Assembly: GCA_040768925.1 (NCBI GenBank)
Contig: JAXGLZ010000002.1
Span: 744,001-808,000 of the forward strand
Direction of reading: 5' to 3'
DNA length: 64,000 nt
Source: CALNBC01 sp040768925
GTDB taxonomy: Bacteria > Bacillota > Clostridia > Christensenellales > CALWSW01
Shown: positions 24,264-32,373 of the stretch, in pieces
How positions within the stretch are numbered: position 1 is the stretch's first letter
Layout: every line of letters begins with the position of its first letter
The notes under the pieces: generated by a model
What the model was told of the DNA's origin: nothing
Seen by the model: the letters and a program-made list of their open reading frames with translations, nothing else
Databases searched by the model: none
Position numbers and translations under genes: made by a program

Positions 24264-26026
24264 AGTCCCAGCACTCCTTTGTTGAGTATTCCCTTGGGGT
24301 CCAGTGCGTCCTTGATCGCGCCCATGACCTTCATGCCCGCTTCGCCGTGCTCCAGGCTCATCCATTCGGCCTTGGCCGTTCCCACGCCGTGGTGGTGGGA
24401 AACGTTCCCGCCGTATTTCAGGCTGGTTTCCACCGCGATTTTCAGGCATTCTGCGTAACGCGCCTCGCCGTCGCGGTCATCCCCGCCGGTCAGCGAATGG
24501 AAGATCACGTAAACGCTGGCGCCGGTGTGGTAAACGTGGGAAAAATGGCAGTCCAAAGAAGCGCAAAGGGGCTTTAAGGCTTTCCGCATTTCCTTCCAGA
24601 CCGCTGTGATGCAATCCCAGGGGGCGGCGACCTCGATGGCGTCCGCCGTGCCGCCGGTTGTAGCGGCGTAATCCAGCATCTTTTTGGTGGAGAACCGGGT
24701 GTCGAACCATTCCTTTGCCGCGAGCGCGCCCTTGTCGATCCCGCCCGCCGCCAGGCAGATCTCGTGGGTCTTTTTGGCTTCCAGCTCGGTCATTTCCGCA
24801 AAACCCTCGAAGGCGAGGATCAACAGGACGAAGCCCTTTTCAAACCCGTAATGGCCGATCTTGTGGGAGGCTTCCTCCTCGTCGTACAGGCGGACGACCG
24901 CGGGCTTTAAGCCCCTTTGCACAAAGGTGCGGATGGCGAAAAGGCCGTCCTCCGTCGTCGGGAAGGTGTAAGTCGCGAAGATGCGCTTTTCCGCCACGGG
25001 GTAAATCCGCATGGTGACGGAGGTGACGATGCCGTAAACCCCTTCGCTGCCCAAAAAGAGCTGGGTCAGTTCCGGCCCGGTGGAGCGCTTGGGCGCGGGG
25101 TGGGTGGTCAGCACGCCGCCGTCCGGCAGGACGACGGTAAGGCCGGTGACCATATCGTCCATCTTGCCGTATTTGGTGGAGAAGGTGCCGATCGCCCGCG
25201 TCGCCGCCATGCCGCCCAGCACCGCGCTCTGGAAGGACTGGGGATAATGGCCGCAGGTGAAGCCCTGCTCGTTCAGCGCGTTTTCGAATTCCGCGCCGGT
25301 GAGCCCCGCGCCGCCCGTTGCGGTGCAGTTCACCGGGTTTATGGAAAGGCTCTTGAGCCGTTTCGTATCGATGATCACTTCCCCGTTATAGGGGATCGAG
25401 CCGCCCACGATGCCGCTTCCCCCACCATAGGGGATGATGGCGACGTTTTTCTCGTTCGCGAGCTTCAGGATCGCGGAAATTTCCCCTTCTGTGGAAGGGC
25501 GCAGCACCGCGTCCGTAACGTAAGGATACGCCCCCTGGCGCAGCCATTTGTATTCCTTCGGATAGCATCCGTGGGAATAGATCAGCCTGTCCTCAGGCGT
25601 CGTCAGGATTTCCGTGTTCGGGCATTGTTCGGCTACGCCTTCGAGAAACGCGGAAACGTCCCCCTTTGCCCTGTTCAGCGTGCGTGCGGCGATCATGTCC
25701 ACCCCCGTATTAAGTATATTTGGAAGGATAATGCCGCCGGCTTCCACCGGCGCTTTTACTTCGGTTTCATAAAGCAGTTTCAGGCATTCGCCCAGCTTGC
25801 CCTTCGGCACCGGAGCGGTGCTGATCACCGGCAGGCGGCTCAGATCCGCCCCGGTGATCTTCACCGTGGTGGTGATCATCCGCTTTGGATCCGTGTATTC
25901 GCTTTTTGCGTAAACCTCACCCCGCTTGCAGGCGTTGCCGGTGACGGTCAGCGTTCCGCCCTCGTCTCTCAAGGTCAGATCACAGCTGATCGGGCAAACG
26001 ATGCAGGTGTAGTTTTTTTCAATCAT
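24260..26026 (-). CDS. DUF1667 fused to FAD-linked oxidase (GlcD/AGPS superfamily)
   Basis: In this 588-residue fusion, residues 1-120 are a DUF1667 domain with C8, C11, C15 and C33 (CIVCPISC, GNACKRG) and VPVISTAP-type sequence; normally this is a separate small protein after glpA/glpB-like genes. Residues about 165-585 are a PCMH-type FAD oxidase: PYGGGSGIVGGS (199-210) binds the pyrophosphate, RSTGPELTQLFLGSEGVYGI is typical, and the C-terminal SHHHGVGTAKAEW matches the HHHGVG loop of alkyl-DHAP synthase and related GlpD2/GlcD enzymes. The likely substrate is a three-carbon (phospho)hydroxy compound. ATG 26026 follows GGGGGAG, 12 bases after the preceding gene. Confidence 0.8.
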   Translation of the reverse strand: MIEKNYTCIVCPISCDLTLRDEGGTLTVTGNACKRGEVYAKSEYTDPKRMITTTVKITGADLSRLPVISTAPVPKGKLGECLKLLYETEVKAPVEAGGIILPNILNTGVDMIAARTLNRAKGDVSAFLEGVAEQCPNTEILTTPEDRLIYSHGCYPKEYKWLRQGAYPYVTDAVLRPSTEGEISAILKLANEKNVAIIPYGGGSGIVGGSIPYNGEVIIDTKRLKSLSINPVNCTATGGAGLTGAEFENALNEQGFTCGHYPQSFQSAVLGGMAATRAIGTFSTKYGKMDDMVTGLTVVLPDGGVLTTHPAPKRSTGPELTQLFLGSEGVYGIVTSVTMRIYPVAEKRIFATYTFPTTEDGLFAIRTFVQRGLKPAVVRLYDEEEASHKIGHYGFEKGFVLLILAFEGFAEMTELEAKKTHEICLAAGGIDKGALAAKEWFDTRFSTKKMLDYAATTGGTADAIEVAAPWDCITAVWKEMRKALKPLCASLDCHFSHVYHTGASVYVIFHSLTGGDDRDGEARYAECLKIAVETSLKYGGNVSHHHGVGTAKAEWMSLEHGEAGMKVMGAIKDALDPKGILNKGVLGL

Positions 26027-26038
26027 AATGCGCTCCCC

Positions 26039-27277
26039 CTATTCCACGTCCACAACGATGGGGCCAGTAAGCTCCGTTTCAGGTGTGAAGCTGATTGCGA
26101 GCATTTCCGGCGGGTTGGCGACGGCATGCTTCTTCGCATAAAGGGTCTTTCCGCCGCATTTCACGGTGGCGGCGACGCCCTTTAAGGGCTTCTTCACGCG
26201 AAGATAAAGCTCGATCTCCCGCCCCGTTGCCGCTTTTCGCACCGTTTGGGGGAACACGAAGGAAACGTTTTCGCCGGGAACCGCCGAGACGGTCTCTCCC
26301 CCCGCAACGCCTTGCAGGTATTCCGCCGCGCCGATGGCCGCCGTTTCGCCGGTTTTGGAAACGTAATCCACAAGGTCGAAGACCGCGGCCACGTTCCCTG
26401 CCGCAAAAACGCCGGGCAGGCCGGTCATCATCGCGTCGTTCACCACCGGGCCTTTGGTCACGGGGTGCAGTTCGATCCCGGCGGCGCGGCTGATCTCGTT
26501 TTCCGGGATCAGGCCGACGGAAAGCACCAGCAGATCGCAGGGAATCGCCCGCTCGGTGCCGGGGACGGGCTTTCTGTCCTCCCCCACTTTGGCAACGGTG
26601 ACGGATTCCACCCGCTTTTTGCCGAAAACGGAAACGACGGTGGTGGAAAGATGCAGCGGGATGCCGTAATCATCCAGGCACTGGGCCTTGTTCCTGCGCA
26701 AGCCGCCGAGATTGGGCATGACCTCATAGACACCCTCCACCTCCATGCCCTCCAAGGTCATGCGGCGGGCCATGATGAGGCCGATGTCCCCCGAGCCGAG
26801 GATGACCGCCCGTTTGCCGGGCAGCCAGCCCTCGACGTTGATGTATCGCTGGACGGCGCCCGCGGTCAGCACACCCGCCGGGCGGTCGCCGTAAATCCGC
26901 ACCTGGGGCCGGGTGCGTTCCCGGCAGCCCATGGCCAGGATCACCGCGCCCGCCTGAATCGTGACCAGGCCGTGTTTGGCGCTGGCGGCGGTGATTACCT
27001 TGTTCGTCGAAAGATCCAGCACCATCGTGTCCGAAAGGACCTCTATGCCGCCCTTTTGCACTTCGTCTATGAACCGTTGGGCGTATTCGCCGCCGGAAAG
27101 CTGCTTTTTGAAGCGGTGCAGGCCGAAGCCGTCGTGGATGCACTGCTGAAGGATGCCGCCCAAATGCCCGTCCCTCTCGATCAGCACGATCCTGCCGATG
27201 TTCAGCTCCCGGGCTTTGACCGCCGCCGCAAGGCCGGCGGGGCCGCCGCCGATGATCACCAGTTCGGCGTTTTTCAT
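26039..27277 (-). CDS. GlpB-like FAD/NAD-dependent oxidoreductase
   Basis: The 412-residue flavoprotein has two Rossmann motifs: FAD site VIIGGGPAGLAAAVKA (7-22) and NAD site VILGSGDIGLIMARR (about 157-171). The segment GGILQQCIHDGFGLHRF is typical of the FAD-dependent oxidoreductases found next to glpA in Clostridia, functionally related to GlpB or the sarcosine-oxidase alpha subunit. The C-terminal 70 residues form a beta-rich appendix (EIELYLRVKKPLKGV). Its stop overlaps nothing, but its start overlaps the upstream GlpA stop by four bases (ATGA). It probably relays electrons from GlpA to NAD or the membrane. Confidence 0.85.
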   Translation of the reverse strand: MKNAELVIIGGGPAGLAAAVKARELNIGRIVLIERDGHLGGILQQCIHDGFGLHRFKKQLSGGEYAQRFIDEVQKGGIEVLSDTMVLDLSTNKVITAASAKHGLVTIQAGAVILAMGCRERTRPQVRIYGDRPAGVLTAGAVQRYINVEGWLPGKRAVILGSGDIGLIMARRMTLEGMEVEGVYEVMPNLGGLRRNKAQCLDDYGIPLHLSTTVVSVFGKKRVESVTVAKVGEDRKPVPGTERAIPCDLLVLSVGLIPENEISRAAGIELHPVTKGPVVNDAMMTGLPGVFAAGNVAAVFDLVDYVSKTGETAAIGAAEYLQGVAGGETVSAVPGENVSFVFPQTVRKAATGREIELYLRVKKPLKGVAATVKCGGKTLYAKKHAVANPPEMLAISFTPETELTGPIVVDVE

Positions 27278-29004
27278 GGTCTTTCGCCTCCTTTAACCGG
27301 GCGGTTTTCGGTGAACAGCACCTCGGAGCCGGCTCCTTTCAGCGTGACCTCGTTTGGGCTTATGCCCAGTTCCCGGGCAAGCAGCGCCAGCACCTTCGAA
27401 CCGCAAAATCCCGCCTGGCACCGGCCCATGCCGGCCCGGGTGCGGCGCTTGATGGCGTCGATCGTCCGCGCGGGGATTTTGCCGTGGATGGCTTCGACGA
27501 TCTCGGCCTCGGTCACCGTTTCGCAGCGGCAGACCACCCTGCCGTAAGCCGGGTTTTCTGCGATCAGCTTTGCCCGCTCCTCGGCGTTGCAGTCCCGGAA
27601 GGGCTTTTTGTGTTCCCGGATCGGGTTGAAGGAAGGATCGAGCTCCGCCTGCGGGTTCTGCTCCAGATAAAGCTCCTCCACCCGCTCTGCGATGGCCGGG
27701 GCGGAGGCAAAGCCGGGGGACTGGATCCCCGCGGCGTGGATGAAGCCCTTGAGCTTCTTGGAATTCTCGATGATGAAATCCTCGTTGTAGGTGGAGGCCC
27801 GCGCCCCGCTGAAATAGGTGATCACCGTATCCGTGCTGATGCCCTTGGTAAGCACCATGGCCTTGTCCAAAACGAAGCGCACGTCATCCTCGTCCACCCC
27901 GTGGTCTTCCTTGTCCGGCACTTCCTTTGCGGAAGGGCCGAACAGCAAGGTTCCTTCCGGCGTTTCCATCGGGCCGCCGCCCTTGGTGTAATTGCTGGGG
28001 GCGAAGCCCGAATAGGTGCGGATCTTGCCCTTGTTTTCCTTGTCCAGGATCACGAGGGTTCCCCGGCGGTTATGGATGGAATAGAAGCGGTCCTTCGCCA
28101 TTTCGGCGATATCGTCCGCATAGACCCCCGCGGCGTTGATCACCACCGGCGCTTCGATGATCCCTTCGCCTGTGAGCACGCCGCGCACGCGGCCGTCTTC
28201 CGCCAGCACATCCAGCACTTCGCAGTTCAGCTTAAAGCGGGCGCCGTTGTTTGCCGCGTTTTCCGCACAGGCCAGAGCCACCTCATAGGGCTCGGCGTAG
28301 CCCGCCGTGGGCGTCCACAAAGCCCAGGTCACCGCGTCGGACAGGCCCGGCTCGATCTCCCGCGCGCGGTCACCGGAAATGACCTCGATGCCCGGCACGC
28401 CGTTTTGGGAACCGTTTTCGAAGAGCTTTTCGATGGTTTGCTTATCCCCGTCGTTAAACCCGCAGACGAAGGAGCCGGTCCTGTTGAATTTGAAGCCCAG
28501 TTCTTCCGCCCACTGGGTGAACATGGCGTTGCCCTGGACGTTGTATTTCGCTTTTAAGGTGCCGGGCTTGGAATCGTAGCCCGAATGCACCATGCCGTTG
28601 TTGCCCTTTGTGGTGCCTTCGCAAAGGTCTTCCTGCCGTTCGAGCACCAGAATGTCCAGCTTGTATTTCGAAAGCTGGCGGGCGGCGGCGCAGCCCGTGA
28701 TCCCGCCGCCGATGATGACGACGTCCGCCCGGTCGGCAACGCCCCTGGCCAGGCAGGGCGCAAGATCCCGTTCTTCCTTCTTCGGAAGGTCGGGGGAGGT
28801 GATGTCCACCACGACGTTGACCACGCCGGGCAGACGGGCGGCCATGTGGCCGATGTCCACAGCCATGGGCCATGCGTCAACCTCGCCAAAAAGGGTGAGA
28901 ATACCCTCCTTCGCCCGGGCTTTGACGCGCTCCGGCGAAAAGCCCCGCTCCTTCAATGCTTTTTCAAACGATGCAACAAGCTCGTTGTCTGTCAATTCAA
29001 TCAT
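27274..29004 (-). CDS. Anaerobic glycerol-3-phosphate dehydrogenase GlpA-like, with BON domain
   Basis: The 576-residue enzyme oxidises sn-glycerol-3-phosphate to dihydroxyacetone phosphate. Residues 5-70 look like a BON domain (ILTLFGEVDAWP, LPGVVNVVVDI), which is not usual in GlpA. The FAD site is VVIIGGGITGCAAARQ (95-110), followed by the DAO catalytic region. The C-terminus has a BFD-like [2Fe-2S] motif: C492-x-C494 (CRCETVTEAEI) and C529-x4-C534 (GRCQAGFC). ATG 29004 directly abuts GGAAAGG; a TTG three codons later has better spacing, so the true start may be 28995. Second gene after glpK, 200 bases downstream of it. Confidence 0.88.
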   Translation of the reverse strand: MIELTDNELVASFEKALKERGFSPERVKARAKEGILTLFGEVDAWPMAVDIGHMAARLPGVVNVVVDITSPDLPKKEERDLAPCLARGVADRADVVIIGGGITGCAAARQLSKYKLDILVLERQEDLCEGTTKGNNGMVHSGYDSKPGTLKAKYNVQGNAMFTQWAEELGFKFNRTGSFVCGFNDGDKQTIEKLFENGSQNGVPGIEVISGDRAREIEPGLSDAVTWALWTPTAGYAEPYEVALACAENAANNGARFKLNCEVLDVLAEDGRVRGVLTGEGIIEAPVVINAAGVYADDIAEMAKDRFYSIHNRRGTLVILDKENKGKIRTYSGFAPSNYTKGGGPMETPEGTLLFGPSAKEVPDKEDHGVDEDDVRFVLDKAMVLTKGISTDTVITYFSGARASTYNEDFIIENSKKLKGFIHAAGIQSPGFASAPAIAERVEELYLEQNPQAELDPSFNPIREHKKPFRDCNAEERAKLIAENPAYGRVVCRCETVTEAEIVEAIHGKIPARTIDAIKRRTRAGMGRCQAGFCGSKVLALLARELGISPNEVTLKGAGSEVLFTENRPVKGGERP

Positions 29005-29205
29005 CCTTTCCCGGATACTGCCCGCACGACCGCCCGCGGGCGGATTTCACCCGTTTGCCCCCTGCTTTATCGCTTTTGCCCAAAATGCGATCAGGGAACA
29101 AAGCCCCGGCAAAATCCGCCCGGTTCGGGCCTGCCGACAAGGCTGGTGACCGGGCGTTCCGCGCGCCCCGAAGACCGAAGCGCGCGAAACGTCCGCTTCC
29201 TGCGC

Positions 29206-30696
29206 TTAGTGCTTGATCCAGTTGGCGCTGCGCTTGACGGCCTCGCTCCATTCGGCGTAGCGGGCTTCGCGCTCGTCGTCCGTGATGCTGCTGGTGAACT
29301 CGGCGTCGTATTCCACGGCGCCCTCGAAGTCCGCTTCCGTCCAGATCCCGGCGAAGAGCCCCGCCATCTGGGCGGCGCCCAGGCTTGTGGCTTCCACGGA
29401 AGCGGGCCGGGCCACCTTGCAGTCCAGAATGTCTGCAAAGAACTGGGCGAGCAGGTTGTTGGCGGACGCGCCGCCGTCGATCTTGATCTCCTTGACCGGG
29501 TTGCCGGTGTTTTTGCCGATGTCGTCGGTGATGTCCTTGATCGAGAAGGCGATGGCCTCCAGCGTTGCGCGGCAGATGTGGGCCTTTGTGGTGCCGCGGG
29601 TGATGCCGATGATCGTTCCGCGGGCAAAGGGATCCCAGTACGGCGCGCCAAGGCCGGTCAGGGCGGGCACGAAGTACACGCCGTTGGTGTCGGTCACGCT
29701 CCTTGCCAGGGCTTCGGAATCGGCGGATTTTTCGATGATGTTCAGCCCGTCCCTCAGCCACTGGATGGCGGAGCCGGTGACAGCCGCGTAGCCTTCCATG
29801 GCGTAGAGAATCTTTCCTTTGATCTTCCAGGCGATGACGGTGTTGATCCCGCCTTCCAGCACCACGCACTTGTCGCCGATGTTCACATCCAAAAAGGAGC
29901 CGGTGCCGTTGGTCAGCTTGGCGGTTCCGGGGGTGCGGCAGCCCTGGGCGTAAAGGGCGGAGTGCTGGTCTGCGATGCAGGCGCCGATCGGGATGGCCGC
30001 GCCGAAGATCGCCGGGTCGGTCGCGCCGTAATCGCCGGAATCCTCGCGGATTTCGGGCAGGATGTGCAGCGGGATGCCGAGGATGTCCAAGAATTCCGTG
30101 TACCAGTCCGCCGTGGAAAGGTCCAGACTGCCCATGACGGAAGCGTTGGAATAGCTGACCGCGTGCACCTTGCCGCCGGTGAGCTTCCAGACCAGCCAGG
30201 TGTCGATGGTGCCGCACAGGGCTTCCTTCGCGTCCACCTTGGCCTTGACGGCGGGGTTGTTCTTCAGCAGCCATTCGAGCATCAGCGAGGAATAAACCGG
30301 GGCAATGGTCCAGCCCGTGGCTTTTTTCGCCTTTGCGCCCCAATCGGAGGCGTTCAGCTCCGCGCATCTTGCGCCCGTGCGGTTGTCCTGCCAGACGATG
30401 GCGCGGCAAAGGGGTTCGCCCGTCGCCTTATCCCACACGACGGTGGTGGCCCGCTGGTTGGTGATGCCGACGGCTGCGATCTCCTCGGGCTTGATGCCCG
30501 AAGCGGCAAAGGCCTTTTTGCACATGCTGACGCTCTTTTCATAGATCTCCATGGCGTCGTGCTCGACCTTGTCCTCGGTCGGGGTGTACTGGGTGAATTC
30601 CTCGTAGCTTTGGGCGACGATCTTGAACTGTTTGTCGAAGATCAGCGCCCTGGTTCCTGTGGTGCCTTCATCAATGACAAGTACATAGTTCTTCAT
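29206..30696 (-). CDS. glpK: Glycerol kinase
   Basis: The 496-residue FGGY enzyme phosphorylates glycerol to sn-glycerol-3-phosphate using ATP. The phosphate loop VIDEGTTGTRALIFD, glycerol-contact region TNQRATTVVWDKATGEP with AIVWQDNRT, ADQHSALYAQGC, and the C-terminal ATP site KIDGGASANNLLAQF are all intact, and length is standard. GGAG lies upstream of ATG. It is the promoter-proximal gene of the glp operon; no glpF facilitator gene is seen. The strong promoter at 30823-30851 is flanked by two copies of TTTCTATGA. Confidence 0.95.
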   Translation of the reverse strand: MKNYVLVIDEGTTGTRALIFDKQFKIVAQSYEEFTQYTPTEDKVEHDAMEIYEKSVSMCKKAFAASGIKPEEIAAVGITNQRATTVVWDKATGEPLCRAIVWQDNRTGARCAELNASDWGAKAKKATGWTIAPVYSSLMLEWLLKNNPAVKAKVDAKEALCGTIDTWLVWKLTGGKVHAVSYSNASVMGSLDLSTADWYTEFLDILGIPLHILPEIREDSGDYGATDPAIFGAAIPIGACIADQHSALYAQGCRTPGTAKLTNGTGSFLDVNIGDKCVVLEGGINTVIAWKIKGKILYAMEGYAAVTGSAIQWLRDGLNIIEKSADSEALARSVTDTNGVYFVPALTGLGAPYWDPFARGTIIGITRGTTKAHICRATLEAIAFSIKDITDDIGKNTGNPVKEIKIDGGASANNLLAQFFADILDCKVARPASVEATSLGAAQMAGLFAGIWTEADFEGAVEYDAEFTSSITDDEREARYAEWSEAVKRSANWIKH

Positions 30697-30791
30697 GTGG
30701 GGCTCCTTTCGCGGACGTTATGATGAGATGCGCGGCGGGCCGCGTGCCATTTAGAGAACGATGCTGTGGAATATAGTTGATTTATGCCGGT

Positions 30792-30800
30792 TTTCTATGA
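30792..30800 (+). promoter_or_regulatory. Direct repeat flanking glpK promoter (copy 1)
   Basis: TTTCTATGA occurs here and again at 30884-30892, one on each side of the promoter, 92 bases apart. DeoR-type repressors commonly use repeated sites and loop DNA; a role here is inference. Confidence 0.3.
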
Positions 30801-30822
30801 GATTTGTGTTGAATTCATTGAG

Positions 30823-30851
30823 ATTATATACAACATCGCGGTCAAAGTCAA
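30823..30851 (-). promoter_or_regulatory. glp operon promoter
   Basis: On the minus strand TTGACT (30851-30846) and TATAAT (30828-30823) are separated by 17 bases, about 130 bases before glpK. Confidence 0.8.
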
Positions 30852-30883
30852 CTATTATCTGTATTGTCACAAAATTTCACTGA

Positions 30884-30892
30884 TTTCTATGA
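30884..30892 (+). promoter_or_regulatory. Direct repeat flanking glpK promoter (copy 2)
   Basis: Second TTTCTATGA, upstream of the -35 element; see copy 1 at 30792-30800. Confidence 0.3.
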
Positions 30893-31057
30893 ATTCTTCT
30901 CCTGTGAATCCACATGCCCGGAGCAAGTCCGCCTGCGTGGAATTGTTTCTTCTTTATTCCGGTGCAAAACAGCGGCGGGACCGCGGTTCCAAAAGGATGC
31001 TCTGGCGGCGCTATGCAGCCTTCGGTCCGCACGCTTGCGCAAAAAAGAGCCGCCGGC

Positions 31058-31092
31058 ATAAAAGGCAAAGGGCGTTGAATTCCCTTTGCCTT
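31058..31092 (-). terminator. LysR gene terminator
   Basis: AAGGCAAAGGG and CCCTTTGCCTT form an 11-base stem (31062-31092); on the minus strand TTTTATG follows. Confidence 0.75.
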
Positions 31093-31139
31093 AGGCCGGT
31101 CGGCCCGTCATCCTGGTTTTGGTGTTTGCGCTTTGCTTG

Positions 31140-32072
31140 CTATCTCACATAGCCCACGACATCCTCCCTGCTGCTGGCGGCGATGCGCTGGCAGGCCACC
31201 CTTCCGGTCCATTTGATCAGCTCTTCCTGCACGCTGCTGATCGGCTTTTCCGTTGAATACAGCAGCTGGACCCAGGGGAGCAGGGGCTCGTCCTCCCATT
31301 TCAGGCGAACGAAGCCGTCCTCCAGCACCCTTTTGAGGGAGGTGGCGGGAATCAGGGTGATCCGATTGTCGCAGCGCACGCTGTTCAGCACGGAAACATA
31401 GCTTCCGAGGAATACCGAGGATTTGGCCTCGACGCCGTTCTTCCGCATCCGGTTGATGAACTCCGCGCAGAAGGAGCATTCGCCGTAGGTGAAGGCGAAA
31501 TCCCTTCCGCGAAGATCTCCGTAATTCACGGATTCCCGGTCGGCCAGCGGGCTTTTCGGGGCGGAAACAAGGCAGACCTCTTCCCGGTAAAAGGGAACCA
31601 CATCCATATTCGCGGGCTTGAGGATGTTCATATCGTGCACATAGCCGATGTCCGTTTCGTCGTTCGCGATCATTTGGGGGATATCGCTGCAGCAGATCAT
31701 CTCGACGGTGGCGCGCACATTCGGATTCTCCTTAAAAAAATCCAGTAGCATGTCCGAAAAGCTGTATCCCACCAGCGGCTCGCCGCCGGCGACGCGGATG
31801 GCCTTTTCCTTTTCGGTATCGATGCAGAAATCGCGGAGCATACCGTCGTAATCCTTGAGCAGCTGCTCCGCGTGGGGCAGGAACTTCCGCCCGTCCTCCG
31901 TAAGCTCGATGTGCGTTCCCCTTCTCTCGGTAAGCTTCACGTTCAATTCCTCTTCAAGTACGCGGATCTGCTTCGCCAGTGTGGACGGCGCGTAATTCAG
32001 AACAACAGAAGCCCTCTGATAGCTTCGCTCCTTGGCCAGGGCAACGAAAGTTATGAGCTGTTTGGTCTCCAT
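31140..32072 (-). CDS. LysR-family regulator of the fumarate-reductase-like gene
   Basis: This 310-residue regulator has an N-terminal winged HTH (residues 2-60: LITFVALAKERSYQRASVVL, APSTLAKQIRVLEEEL) and a LysR substrate-binding domain (about 90-300) starting IRVAGGEPLVGY. The start is ATG 32072, preceded by GGAGG; longer frames read through a terminator. It follows the 34404-32374 gene on the same strand beyond a strong terminator, so it probably has its own promoter or is expressed by read-through. It likely binds the dyad at 34537-34557 before that gene and senses the substrate, probably an organic acid. Confidence 0.88.
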   Translation of the reverse strand: METKQLITFVALAKERSYQRASVVLNYAPSTLAKQIRVLEEELNVKLTERRGTHIELTEDGRKFLPHAEQLLKDYDGMLRDFCIDTEKEKAIRVAGGEPLVGYSFSDMLLDFFKENPNVRATVEMICCSDIPQMIANDETDIGYVHDMNILKPANMDVVPFYREEVCLVSAPKSPLADRESVNYGDLRGRDFAFTYGECSFCAEFINRMRKNGVEAKSSVFLGSYVSVLNSVRCDNRITLIPATSLKRVLEDGFVRLKWEDEPLLPWVQLLYSTEKPISSVQEELIKWTGRVACQRIAASSREDVVGYVR

Positions 32073-32273
32073 GTATCCTTTTCCTCCGCACGGTAATCCT
32101 GTGTGTTTTGGGGTGGTGTTTTTCGGGATGATTGGCAGAAAAACGGCGGCAAGTCGCGACTTTTTGCCCATTTTAGCGGGCGAAGGTCCGCCCCGGCCTG
32201 CCCGGCTTCGGGGGTTTGTCTGCATTATAACAAATACTGCGCATTTTTGCATCTGGGCAAAAACGGGTAACCA

Positions 32274-32304
32274 CAAAAAACCGGGGGACGTTTGAGTCCC
32301 CCGG
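32274..32304 (-). terminator. Terminator of fumarate-reductase-like gene
   Basis: CCGGGGGAC (32281-32289) pairs with GTCCCCCGG (32296-32304); minus strand continues TTTTTTG. Confidence 0.85.
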
Positions 32305-32373
32305 CCGGATTTCGGCAAACCCATTGATTCAGGATGCGTTTGTCGAATTTTTTGGTGATGGAAGCGCTTGCGC

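Noticed and set aside
28585..30723. 712-residue plus-strand frame over glpA/glpK
   Set aside because: Shadow of two certain genes; residue composition is that of translated antisense.
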